The translations under genes were made by a program, and so were the position numbers. Under the pieces are notes generated by a model that worked only from the letters and a program-made list of their open reading frames with translations, had not been told where the DNA came from and did not search any database. Shown here one piece after another: positions 22,904 through 34,923 of a stretch of DNA of 64,000 nucleotides. This DNA comes from Turnera subulata (taxonomy: Eukaryota; Streptophyta; Magnoliopsida; Malpighiales; Passifloraceae), in contig JAKUCV010002273.1 of assembly GCA_028386065.3 (NCBI GenBank), positions 1 to 64,000 of the forward strand, read 5' to 3'. The number at the start of each line of letters is the position of its first letter. Position 1 is the stretch's first letter.

Positions 22904-24082
22904 TATTAGGTTAGGATAATTAACATATGCAATTAGTGGCTAATTAAATAGACAAATTAGTAACAATTGATGATTTAGCTTAATTACCTAGCCATGAGTT
23001 AACAATGGGTTTAATTGGTTTTGACTATGACAAACTATAGTTAACATTATTATATTCCACCTCCTAAACACCTAAATCAAACTTGTGATCAGATCTTTGG
23101 AGTTTGGAGTAAGTGGAATAGGTGTGTGCAAGTAGAATAGGTGTATGCAAATGGACTAGGCTTGTTGGAAAGCACGAGTGAAATGTCGCTTTCATGGTGG
23201 TTGGGACAACTACCTTGGACTTGGTGACCTTGGTTTTTAGAGTCACTTGTTAGAACAGCTCCCATGCATATAAAACCTAATATTCTATCTCTTTCATCTC
23301 TGCATGAGCTTGTTAAAAGGTTTGGGAACCTTTCACAATGGATTCTTTCGATTCTGTCCAACCTAGGATGAATAAACCTAGGAGTCAGCTAACATGTGCA
23401 GACCAACTTGTTGAAAAATTCGAATATGATCATTCTGGCGCTAACCATGCTAGATCCCGGTGCAGCTGACAATGACTCGTGACCATTAGATTTGGAGGCT
23501 TCATCTTCCCGAGCCTCTATAAATTGAAGCAAGACTGAAGAACTGAATTCAGAGTTGCTATTGCAAAATTCTATAGACCAAGAAAGCTGAGTTATACTTG
23601 CATTTCTCCTTGAGCCGAAATTGTGATACCTTGAGCATTGTATATTGAGCTTGATTGTAAATCTTTTGGACTTGTTCATTGAAGATACTTCTTTCTGAGA
23701 GTGATACACATCTTGATGGGGACTTGGGATTAGTTCCGCTAAGATAGGATACAACAAACCTGAAGGGTTTGTGGTGAGTGAATGGTATGAGCTTAGCCTA
23801 GGGAAAAAGCTTAAAAATGGTTTTGTTGAATCCGTAAAAGACAAAGTATAGTGAAGGTTAGAAATCTCAATGTAGACTCCTTGAGTAGTGGATGTACTCC
23901 GTCGTGGGGAACCACTCTAAATCCTCTATGCAAATCTCTCTAACCCTTCTCTAAAGTGTAGTCTAGTGCGTTCATAATCGCCCAGTTTCAAGTACAAAAT
24001 CGGTTCGGTATCAGCGACGCCAAATCGGTGATCAACCGGAAAAGAGCTAATTCATCCTCCTCTTAGTAAATTTGGGCCTACA
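22904..24082 (+). repeat. 3' LTR of element G
   Basis: Starts TATTAGGTTAGG (TG decayed to TA) directly after the polypurine tract and ends TTTGGGCCTACA. Start, end and internal words (for example TAATTACCTAGCCATG) match the reverse complement of the element B LTRs. This places G and B in one family in opposite orientations, with G much older. Confidence 0.8.
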
Positions 24083-24609
24083 CAAATCACCTCTTTTCCA
24101 AACCTTGGAAAAATATATATACCTCTCAGGCTAAACAAGGCAAAAACAAAATTTTGGATTCATTCATATATCCGATGCCATTGATTCTGGCATTATGAGA
24201 AAAACTCTTACAAAAGCATTTCCTCGATACTAGAATTTGAATGTTCAACTTACAAATTTTGTCTCGCATTCCTCCACTGCCCTCATACCAAATAAATCCC
24301 TAGTTAAATTATTTTTTTTCCCCATAAAAAAAAAGGCATCAGCAGTGTCATCATCGCCCCATTGGTCCAGGCCCCAGTCAATACCACTGGACCACCGCCC
24401 CTAATAGTCAATTCCCTAATTAATTGAACTTTGCCAGATCTCTCCCAAAAAATAGTGGCCATAATCCACCCCTTCCGAAACTAAATCTAAAACTAAAACC
24501 ATCTAAAAGGAAATTTCTTGATCAAAGGCCGATCCCCAATGCCTTTCAAAATGCAAAACTTGTCTCCATTCTTGCCCCAAAAAATCTGCCATTGAGAACT
24601 CATCTACCC
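24083..24609. other. Short non-coding interval before element C
   Basis: No gene was recognised. The interval ends with CTACCC (24604-24609), which recurs at 45993-45998 and is the apparent target duplication of element C. Confidence 0.5.
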
Positions 24610-24829
24610 TATTACATGATGTCTACCCTTCCTAGTGTTATCCTTATCACTCATATGATCATGATTATGAGTTGTATGATATGATGGGGTTAATCTCTTG
24701 TGAGCAGGCTTATCACTCTATTTATGTATACAAGCATGAATGTTTGTCTTGTAGTATATATATGTACCCAATGCAATACACAATGATGTCAATACATATA
24801 TTCAATTCACCTAGAGTTTGTTTTCTAAT
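24610..24829 (+). repeat. 5' LTR of element C
   Basis: An LTR of about 220 bp beginning TATTACATGATG, where a TG start has probably decayed. Its short size, with a single polyprotein, is typical of the Ale/Retrofit branch of Copia. Confidence 0.85.
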
Positions 24830-24887
24830 CTGGTAGCGGAGGCATCTTTGTCATTTGTTTATTTTTTTTTAAACTTTTTTTGTTACC

Positions 24888-25801
24888 ATGGCTTCTGTCA
24901 ATGCTTTCGCTTCTTCTCCTAGCTCTCCTACTGGTGCTATTCAAGTTGCACCACCAGCAAACAACCCCACTATCCCAAATGCTCACCACTTTGTTTCTAT
25001 CAAACTTACCCCACAAAATTATTTGTTCTGGAGAGCTCAAGCCCGTGCCTTTCTCACTGGGCAAGGCCTTTGGGGTTTTATTGATGGGACTAAACCTTGT
25101 CCCATTGTTTCTGATACTTCTGCTGCTGAAGAAGTCGCAACATTTGGTACTTGGTTGCAACAAGAACAAATGATTGTTAGCACTCTGTATTCTTCCATCT
25201 CTATAGAAGTCATGAATCTTGTTCTGGATTTGCCTAACTCTAAGGCTATTTGGGAGAAGCTTGAGAGATCCTTTTCCTCTCCCTCCAACACTCGTATAAT
25301 GGAGTTGCACTTAGCATTGCTTAAGTTGAATCAGAAGGATGAATCTGTTACACAATTTTTATATCTTGCCAAAGCTATTTTTGATGCTCTTGTAGCTGCA
25401 GGTCGCCCTCTTTCTGATCTTGATGCCAACCTCTATATTTTCAAAGGTCTTCGGGGCGAGTTCAAGGATATTGTTACTAATATGGCTGCCCGTCCAACTC
25501 CAGTGCCCGTTGCCGAACTACGCAGCGTTTTGCTTAGCCATGAGTTCCTTCATGGTGATGAGATGTCCAAACTTGACACTAATGGTTCTGATGTTGCTAC
25601 TCCACCAATGGCACATGTTTCACATCCTGCTCCCCGGGTTCCTACTGTAGAGTCTTCTCCTCCAAATCGTGATGGTCGTGGTGGTTGCAGTGGACATTTT
25701 GGTGGTCGTGGTGGCTGTGGTTATGGCAGATCCGGTAATCACCGTCCTTGATGCCAGATCTGTGGTGGCAATAATCATGTTGCTACCCATTGCCATCCGT
25801 G
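24888..25801 (+). pseudogene. Element C gag with zinc knuckle
   Basis: Starts MASVNAFASSPSSPTGAIQV. Residues of the copia-type gag (UBN2) domain include VSIKLTPQNYLFWRAQ, GLWGFIDGT and IWEKLERSF. A Gly-rich stretch (GGRGGCGYGRSG) leads to a TGA at 25749-25751. After that stop the same frame continues into a perfect CX2CX4HX4C knuckle (CQICGGNNHVATHC). The stop therefore separates the capsid part from its RNA-binding knuckle. The TGA may derive from CGA. Confidence 0.9.
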
Positions 25802-26941
25802 CTATAGAGGTTCTCAGCCACAAACGTATGCTCAGCCACAAGCGTATGTTCCATCGCCTCAGGCGCATTTTGCTCAGAATGGTCCAGTTGTTCCTCCTGG
25901 ATTTACCACCTGGTATCCTGGTAGTGGGGCCTCTCATCATGTTACTCCTGACCTTGCGAGCATAAGCAATGTTGACATCTACAAAGGTCATGATCAAATC
26001 CAAGTCGGTGATGGTAAGAAACTTCCGATCGCACATTTTGGTTCATTAAATATATTTCTGCTGCTAAACCAATGTTCTTGAAACGAGTTCTGCATGCCCC
26101 GAAAATTACTAAATGTTTGATTTCAGTTGGCCAATTTGCCCATGATAATAACGTATTTTTTAAGTTTCATCTCACTTACTTTTCTGTGAAGGATCAGGAG
26201 TCCAAGAAGGTGTTACTTACCGGGCCGAGCATTGATGGACTTTACTCTGTGTCCTTACCACCATCAGTTTCTTCTCCTCGTGTTTATCTTACAGAAAAGG
26301 CTTCTCCTTCCGTTTGGCATCATCGTTTAGGTCACCCGAATAAAAATGTCTTGCGTCGTATGTTAGCAAACTATTGTCTTCCTACTTCGTCCAAACTGTC
26401 TTCCTTTCAGTGTTTGTCATGCCCTTTGGGCAAGTCCTGTCATTTATCTTTACCTTTGAGTTCTAGTAAAATTTCTTCTCCTTTGGAATTGAAATTTAGT
26501 GATGTTTGGGTCCTGCGCCCATGCTTTCCTCGGTTGCACATGCTTTCCTCGGTTGCACATAAATATTTTGTGATTTTTGTGGATGCATTCTCCAAGTTTA
26601 TATGGTATTATCCCTTAGCACAGAAANTTTAAAAACTAAAAATGTCCAAACTGATTGGGGGGGGGGGGGAGAGTATCGCCATTTAAGCAAGTTTTTTTAG
26701 CAACGTGGGATTAATCATCGTCTTATATGTCCTCATACTCATGAGCAAAACGGTTTTGTTGAGCGGCGTCATCGCCATGTTGTTGAAACTGGGTTAACAC
26801 TGCTTGCCCATTCCTCTGTTCCTAAAAACTTTTGGCATCATGCCTTTGATACTTCTGCGTATCTTATTAACCGTATGGCCACCAAAACATTGGGTTTTAA
26901 GACATCTTTTGAAGTGTTTTTTTCGTACTCGGCCAAAATTT
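25802..26941 (+). pseudogene. Element C protease and integrase
   Basis: The protease region reads WYPGSGASHHVTPD, where Copia proteases have a catalytic Asp at the first Gly (DSGAS). Integrase follows with the HHCC domain (HHRLGHPNKN, then CLSCPLGKSC), the catalytic core (FSDVW, VDAFSKFIWYYPL), TDWGGEY and HEQNGFVERRHRHV. The frame is broken around 26040, and again around 26627, where an ambiguous base (n) and a G run (about 26659-26669) lie. The DDE residues are recognisable, but the protein could not be made whole. Confidence 0.87.
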
Positions 26942-28198
26942 AATTTTTTGAAGAGTTTTGGTTGTCTTTGCTTTCCTTTTCTTCGCCCTTATAACCAACA
27001 TAAAATGGACTTTCGGTCCACACCGTGTGTCTTTTTAGGATATAGCTCACGGCATCTTGGTGATAAATGTTTTGATACGGTATCCTATAGAACTTATATA
27101 GCGCGTCATGTCAGGTTTATGGAACATATTTTTCCTTACAAACATCATGTCTCTTCCTCACCAAGTGTTTCCTCCAATACTAGTGTGCCGTGGGCTAGTG
27201 GGCCTGTTTGCTTGCAATCCCAATCCAGTTTCAATGCTCCCTTGGCAAGTAATCCTACTCAGGACTCTATTGATGCTTCAACTGGTCACACAAACAACCC
27301 AAGTCCAACACCATTGTCTTCATTCAATGCACCAGTAAGTCCTCCTTTAAATCCAACTTCTTCTCCTACCTCTTCTCACCATTCCCTTTCTTCTTCGCCT
27401 ACTGCATCACCACCTCCACAACCACGCCACCATATGACTCTTCGGTGCAATCCTAAACCAGTACAAAAATTAATTCTCACTGCATCTCTTGCCCCTAGCA
27501 GCAAAGATATATTACTTGAACCAAAGAGTTTTTTGGAAGCTAACAAGCATCCCGCTTGGAGAAAGGCAATGGCCGTTGAACTTGAAGCTTTACACCGCAA
27601 CAAGACATGGTCCTTGGTTCCTCATACTGCATCCATGAATGTCATAGGGTGTAAATGGGTGTACAAGACGAAGTTGAAGGCCGATGGCTCTCTTGAGTGG
27701 TATAAGGAACGCTTGGTTGCTAAAGGTTTTCATCAAAAGGAAGGGGTCGATTTTGATGAGACTTTCAGTCCGGTTATTAAACCTGCGACTATTTGCAGTA
27801 TATTGACTCTTGCTGTTTCTAATCATTGGGTAATCTTGCAACTGGATGTTCATAATGCCTTTTTAAATGGTGTATTGCAAGAGGATATTTATATGAGCCA
27901 GCCCCAAGGATTTGTTGATGCTGACCATCCTTCACGTGTTTGCAAACTCCATAAATCCTTATACGGATTACGCCAAGCACCTCGAGCTTCATTTTCTCGC
28001 CTTGCCTCTTTTTTGCAGACTCAAGGATTCCACAGTTCTCTTGCTGATGCGTCATTATTTGTTTCTCATCATGGCCAAACTTCCCTTTTTATATTAATAT
28101 AAGTTGACGATGTTATTATTACAGGGAATAGTGTTAGTGCAATTGCACAATTAGTCAAGAGTCTTGGCCGTGAATTCTCCATACGTGACCTTGGCAAA
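26942..28198 (+). pseudogene. Element C reverse transcriptase with nonsense codon in YVDD
   Basis: Contains FGCLCFPFLRPYN, FLGYSSRH, a long Ser/Pro linker, then RT: HPAWRKAMAVELEAL, WKWVYKTKLK-like text (GCKWVYKTKLKADG), GVDFDETFSPV, LQLDVHNAFLNG and SLYGLRQAPRA. The catalytic box reads LILI-stop-VDDVIITG. The Tyr of YVDD is replaced by TAA at about 28100-28102 (TAT to TAA would do it). The downstream frame is then intact up to RNase H. Confidence 0.9.
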
Positions 28199-29026
28199 TT
28201 GAATTATTTCTTGGGGATAGAAGCCTCTTTCACAAAGGATGGGCTGCTATTATCTCAACAAAAATATATTAAAGTTCTTCTCCATCGGGCTCGAATGCAA
28301 GGCGCCAAAGCTATTACAACCCCACTCAGTTGCTCTATACCTTTAACCAAGTATTCACAGTCAAAGTTTGATGATGCCAAGTTATACCGGAGTATTGTTG
28401 GAGGTCTTCAGTATTTGACGATCACTCGCCCTGATCTATCTTTTCCAGTTAACAAGCTTTGCCAATTCATGCATGAGCTAGCTCTTGATCATTGGATAGC
28501 TGTGAAGCGTATTTTACGTTATCTTTGTCATACCTCAGATCATGGCCTTCTTATTGGCATTACTTCTGATCTTACACTTCAAGCATATACTGATACAGAT
28601 TGGGCAGGGTGTGTTGATAATAGGAGGTCAACTGGTGGTTTTGCTATTTTTCTTGGCACAGATCTGATTTCTTGGCAAGCTCGTAAACAGAAAATAGTCT
28701 CCAGAACTTCCACAGAGGCAGAGGTGACTTGGTTGCAATCATTGTTTAAGGACTTAATGATTGTTACTCCAACTCCACCAATTTTATGGTGTGATAATAT
28801 TGGTGCTTCTTTTTTGGCTGTCAATCCTGCCTTTCATGCCGGTTCCAAGCATATTGAAATAGATTTTCACTTTGTTCGGGAACGGGTTGCCAAGAAGACT
28901 TTACAGATTAGTTTCATCTCAACCAAGGACCAGATAGCTGATGTGTTTACCAAGGCATTACCACGCACTCGCTTTGAATTTTTACGGGACAAGCTTCGGG
29001 TGAGAAGGAGACCACCCTTGGCTTGA
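28199..29026 (+). pseudogene. Element C RT thumb and RNase H
   Basis: The open frame starts at LNYFLGIEASF and runs through YLTITRPDLSFPVN, AYTDTDWAGC, STGGFAIFLG, LWCDNIGASFLA, KHIEIDFHFVRERV and QIADVFTKALPRTRFEF to a TGA. The segment STEAEVTWLQ lacks about ten residues that normally separate STEAEY from EVTWLQ. This is an in-frame deletion, possibly between two GCAGAG repeats. Confidence 0.88.
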
Positions 29027-29033
29027 GGGGGGA

Positions 29034-29163
29034 TATTAGATGATGTCTATCCTTCCTAGTGTTATCCTTATCACTCATGTGATCATGATTATGAGCTGTA
29101 TGATATGATGGGGTTAATCTCTTGTGAGCTGTATAGGCTTATCACTCTGTTTACATATACTAG
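29034..29163 (+). repeat. 3' LTR of element C, left part
   Basis: First 130 bases of the right LTR, directly after the polypurine tract. It is cut at ACTAG (29159-29163) by insertion of element F. The remainder resumes at 45898. Confidence 0.88.
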
Positions 29164-29597
29164 TGTTAGGAAATTAGACATGTTCAACACATAAACATAT
29201 TGCACAACGTAAGATTAAATTAACAGAAGAAGAAGACTTATCTTTTCTATCAGAATTGGAGCCTGTCACAGCCGGAATTTGGATCGGTTGATTCGTCTGG
29301 ATCATTAGTATACATGTTGGTCGCGAGTTAGATCACTAGGATGTTAATCACTAGAAAATAACCCACTAACCACAACCTAAGAACCCTAGATTATATGAAG
29401 ATAGTTTCTGTGCTCTTTTCTTGAAAAAACAGAGAAGAGAGAGAGAGGGAGAGCATACAGTTAAAGATAACAACCCATATTATTTTCTCTACCCTCAGGA
29501 ATAAACTCATTAACAGTTTTTCCCATAACACAATATGGACCTGGGCTTTACCAAATAGGCCCAGTCCATCATGAGTGTACAACCCAATAAACCAATA
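29164..29597 (-). repeat. 3' LTR of element F
   Basis: The 434-bp LTR matches the split right LTR almost base for base, for example GGAGCCTGTCACA and GGATCGGTTGATTC. The CA end has decayed to TA in both copies. Confidence 0.9.
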
Positions 29598-32500
29598 TCT
29601 CCCACTCACACATGATGGACACTACCATCTACATCTTTATAACATTTCATATGGGCAAATAGGTCGTGCGACCAACATACTAGTAAGAGCTCTGTATTGT
29701 ACATTTGTTATGAATATACAGTAGCTCAAGTAGAGAACTCTATTATACATCTATTAAGAATATACAATAGAGTTCAAGTAGAGTAAGCATGTAAGCTCCC
29801 CAGATACAATTAGTTGCATTTAAGAGAAACACATATCTCAATTCTCTATTTGTATTCACAATTATGTTTTACTAAAAAAACATAAGTGGCCACATTGCGA
29901 ACACAAAGAAAAATGCAACACTGAATGATCTTCCCTCTTACTCAAAACTCTACATCTTAACTTAGCTGCTTTTCTGACATACTCCGATTAGGCCGAATCA
30001 CTCATGACCATTCAGAATATAGCCAAGATAGCAACACCAAACTAAGGTTTCAAGTAGTAGTAAAAGGTCCCTAAGGGCGCTTGTGAGAAATTATCAAAAA
30101 ATTTCTCAAGGCTCACACAGTAAAGAAATGAGATCATATTTCCTACTCCTTAATCGGTCACAAAGCACACATGGTATGAATTCAAGTGCCACAGTATTTT
30201 CTCCATCCCTCATTGGAGCATATGTCATTAATAATACTGTGTAGGTAATAGTTCAAACACACCTAGTGTTTAACTTGGGTCCACCACTCTATCGTTTTCC
30301 AACAGAACCCTACCTAGCTTTTGAACATACAAGACAAAACATTACTTCGTATTATCTTCGATCAATCATGACTGGCCTCTTCTTGAACAATATCAAGGTG
30401 ACAATATGTTTTAAGTCAGGCACTTATAGAATAAGTACTCAACTTATTCTTGACTTAAAACTGTCTTACCCCTATGACACACCAAGTCATAGAGACGGCT
30501 GCTCGTGTGAGAGAGCTAACCTATCTGTTAGACATATCTTTCGATGAGCTTGGCACTAAGCCTCTCATCCCATCATATGCACCTAGCATATGGCCACATA
30601 TGTACACAACATGTAATCTGTATATATGAACGTTTACACAAAACGGCATTGCATAAATCCAGAGATTTATCGTGAATATAAAGTTAAGGGAAATAACAAT
30701 AATAGAAATTATTGTACTTTATTCCTGTGTAAACCTTTTTGCTCTATTTGACTAACAAATGAGTTTTTCTAAAATTAGGTTTGGTGGATTTGTACCAACA
30801 TATCACCAGTAGGAATATACTTTATATTCACTTCTTTTTGTGAAATATCAATGTGTTTTTGTCTTGTCATAGTACCACCAATTCCTCCCATAGGAATATC
30901 ACTGCATAATTATCACAATAGATAATTAGTAAGGGAATGCCTCATGCATTATCCCTAATGACTAAACTATTTTAGCCATACAGCTTCGTACTAGAAATGA
31001 TAGAATTATAAATTCAATTCCTATCATGGACAAGACCATGTTTGACAAGATGGTAAGACTACACATAGTCTAAGATCACCATTATAGTCAACATGCATAT
31101 AATCTTTTAAGCAAAAATTATCTCCTTAAAGCTTATAATATAGTTTATTATACTCTTAAATACCAAAGTATTTCCTTGACTGTCATCTAATTGTCATATC
31201 CAAAATTGAGTCGGTAACTATTTACCGCTCCAATAAGAAAATAAAAATCTTGTCTTATATACAATAAAAGTATACAGTAGACACTTATGACATTAGAAGA
31301 AGGCACATTTACTAAGCATTATTTGAGTTTGATAACACTATTGTCGGCTCAGGTTATTGCCCTCGGCAATAAATGTATGTAATTCCCCCTCCATGTCCTA
31401 CATTTCTAAAAATGAAGGACAACTAAGAGTATAGATACAAGGAAATTCTTATAATTTCCAGCCAACAACGTGACGTAGATGTAAGGTAGTCACTTATGAC
31501 TTGCTGATCTCGATATAATGGTCATCATCTATCATTACAAAAATAAAAATATCTTGGTTACACAAAACCTTAAGAACCATTATGTAAAAGAATCATAGAG
31601 TCCACAAATGGACCTAAATAGGCAATACATGAAGTATCCTTACCCTTTTACAGCAAAACCCACAGTTTGTTGCACGTAAATTTTCTTCTAATTTTCCACT
31701 AAGGAAAGATAATGCTTACATCCACTTGATGTAATACGAGATCAAAAACATCAATTGGCTCATCAGTACTTAGCATAATATTTGGAGAACCCATTTGTTC
31801 CCAAAAGCCTCACATGTTTTATCAACACTCAAATTTGTTTTGATTGCATGAAGTACAACTCATGTTGTCTTAATCCAATTATTCTTAGTCTTATAAGAAA
31901 CAATCTTTCAAGTTCCCCTCTACAAAAGAGGTTACACTATGAGAGCCTTTAGGTACTCTTGATCAGTACCATCGATCTAAAGTGTCGTCTCGGTACCATA
32001 CCGTGACCACTTTTCTTGCCTACTAGGATCAAGATTCTTGTGGACGCATCAATAGTCAATTGATTTATCCTAATGCGTTACTCTTGATCATGTTTCTTAT
32101 ATTGACTTTTCTTGAAAAACACATTTTTCAAGAACATTTTGGAGGACAATAGGTTACCGTAAACCTGAACATTTCTAGAAGAATCAAATTCTTCTCTCTG
32201 TAACAACATTTTGTTGTGGAGTTTTAAGATTAGTTAACTATTTAACCAATCCTACTTCATCACATATTTATATGAACTGATCATACAAATATTCATTGGC
32301 CTAGCCAATTGCTTTGATATAATTATCAAGCTGATTTTCCACACGGTTCATCAACCGTCAATGGCACTCAATAGCCCAAGACTTATGGAAAATCTATAAG
32401 AGTGATGAAATAGTAGGCACTATGCCTTGCCCTCACATTCAATTCGACTACATAAGTCAGAATGGATTAATTGCTAATGATATTTTGCTCTGTAGTATAA

Positions 32501-33960
32501 TTCGGACTGATTTTCTTGTCACCTGTCCCCTCAAGAGAGAATTCATACATATGAAGTTCAATCTTGAAAATGAACCCATCAAGCCCGTATTGGCGAGACG
32601 GTTCATTCTTTATTGATCTGTATGATCAAAAATAGAATGACATACATTCACATAATCATTCACATAGAATGAAGGTATAAATAGGGAAAAGTTTGGAACT
32701 ATTTGAAATATATTCATTATCCAGAAAAATAAGATAAACATATCAAAAATATATACATAAAAGGTAAGATAGTAGAACAAATCTACTCCCACTAGATACA
32801 AGGTTTGTCATATTCGATGAATAAAACATATATCATGTAGGTTTAGGATTTTGACCGTTACACAACCAGTCTAATCCTTAAACTTTCTCCTCAGAGTCAG
32901 TTTCCTACATGAACTCATTTTGATTCAATAAAAAGTTGACAATTGTAAATAAATGTCTTGGATCAGTCATTACATAATTTTTGGATACTGAATCAACTAT
33001 CCAATTGATGATTGATTCAAGTAACAAATAGTACTAAACTGTCTGTATGTTAAGAAAAACATACCTTCTTAAAAGTGATGCACAAAGCACCAAAATATAT
33101 TTATTATTCACAATTAAAGCACTTAGCTTTGCCTTGTTTCTACCATTTAGATAAGTAGGAACATTTTTCCCATTATCACAATTAAATTTATTTCAAGCCT
33201 TGTTTGATTTTTACCATTTTTGTCAAAAAGACTTATACTTATCAATTAGTACTATTACAAATATAAGCATTTCTAGCCACAAAGGCACTTCTTTGAGTAG
33301 TCCTATTGACCACCCACAAGTGTCCCACATCTTACTCAAAATGACAAACAATATTGTCAGAAGTAGTGGTAAAAAAAAATGATAGTTAGAACATTTTTGT
33401 TCCTAGTAAGTGACCATTATCACTTATTACTATCTAAGTTTGGTTAAAGATACACCGCCAAACTTAATTTTAAAGGTATTCCAAAAGTTAAAAAAACCTT
33501 TGGATTCTAACAGCCACACACATAGTGCAGGAAAGAATTACTCCCTCTTGCTCACAAGCTAAAGGTTTTTCTCTACCTTTTTAGGTTCACCCTTTATGAT
33601 TTTTCAGAGCACAAAATATCACATTAATCCAACACATTGGATTTTCATTCATTCAAAACATTACAAATAGCATCATAAACATTCTCAACTTATGAGGTTT
33701 AATGATGATATTATTTCTTACAACGATCAATAATAAACAACAACACATTGCATTAAAACAAATATAATCACATAAGTCCACAGAGGATGCCACATCACAT
33801 ATACAAGAATAATTCATGCTTCATACAATAAATAAAATAAATAACCAACATTCTTCTAAGCATAAAATCGAAAACCCATCAAAGTGCATCATCATTCATG
33901 CCTAAAAACATAATTAGCTATTCAAAAATATTCAACAGTATAAAGCCATTTTAAACTCCC
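29598..33960 (-). pseudogene. Ruined pol of element F
   Basis: Only scattered Copia signatures survive on the minus strand. An integrase piece LKTPQQNVVTERR (near 32210) lacks the Gly of TPQQNG. An RNase H piece TRQKHIDIS lies near 30850, with text resembling the CDNSA region near 30910. Their order (integrase to the right, RNase H to the left) fits a minus-strand Copia with its 3' LTR at 29164. No open frame longer than about 90 codons remains and composition is strongly AT-rich, indicating great age. Gag and protease could not be located. Confidence 0.7.
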
Positions 33961-33989
33961 ACTAGGAATAAACTTTAAGTTTTTCCTTA

Positions 33990-34779
33990 AGTGAGAAATA
34001 GCTAATTAACACATAATTATCTAATTTTATTGAGAACACTTATTTTATTTCAAAAGTCAACACTTAGTTGAATTCAAAAATAAAAGTTAGCAATCAATTA
34101 TAGATAATTAACACATAATTATCTAGTATTTCCAAGTGCACATAATTTTATTTAAAAGAGATAATACATAGTTAAATCTAAAAACAAAATTTAGCAATTA
34201 ATAATTTATTAAAGAAACTTATTCTTTAGTAAAACGCTTTTGAAATAGATAATTAACATACAATTATCCAACATTATCAAAAGCAATTATTTTTTCATTT
34301 AAGAATAACACATGGTTAATTTTTAAATAAAAACCCAGCAATGAAAATTTTATTAAAGAAACTCATTCTTTAAAGTTATTTTTTATAAATCATATAATTA
34401 ACAAATAATTATCTTAAATTTGATTGAAGGCACTTAATTTTATTTATCGTCTAATACATAGTTAGATTAAAATAAACAAGCGATCAATCATAAATTAAAG
34501 AAACTTATTCTTTAAAATAAGTATTATTTTTCACAAATCAGAAAATTAACAAATAATTATCCAACATGATTGAATTTATTTTATTTAACGTCTAACACAT
34601 ATTTAGATTATAATAAAATAACAACCAACCATAAATTTAAAGAAACTTATTCTTTAAATATTATTTTATACAAATTAGATAATCAACATATAATTATCTA
34701 TTGCAATCGAATGTACTTAATTTTATTTACCATCTAACACATAATTAAACTAACATAAAAAATGTACCTTCAATCATAA
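33990..34779. repeat. AT-rich tandem repeat, about 100-148 bp units
   Basis: The word GATAATTAACATATAATTAT and variants recur near 34002, 34102, 34247, 34393, 34541 and 34677, with AAAGAAACTTATTCTTTA once per unit. The array resumes after the solo LTR (TTAAAGAAACATATCCTTTA near 37910), so the LTR inserted into it. Units have diverged considerably. Confidence 0.75.
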
Positions 34780-34887
34780 TGTAACGCCCCGAATTTTCGG
34801 TATTATTACTTATGAAATTTTTTATGGGATTAATTTTCAATTTTGACCCAGTGGAGATTATCTAAGATTTTTTTTTTGGCGAAAAGA

Positions 34888-34923
<36 letters not shown>

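Larger units (their letters stand above)
20848..24082 (+). mobile_element. SIRE-type Copia G, 3' remnant
   Basis: Plus-strand remnant with the C-terminal end of RNase H (to 21064), a third-ORF remnant (21588-22273), a 3' untranslated region, a polypurine tract (AAAAAAGGAGGAGAA, 22889-22903) and a 3' LTR (22904-24082). The LTR is a diverged relative of the LTRs of element B (see 39863-45776). The 5' half is missing. Element A lies immediately to the left, but no upstream G sequence was recognised on A's far side. Confidence 0.8.

Noticed and set aside
33990..34779. CRISPR-like array
   Set aside because: Units are long and diverged, with no conserved short repeat and unique spacer pattern; the host is a plant.
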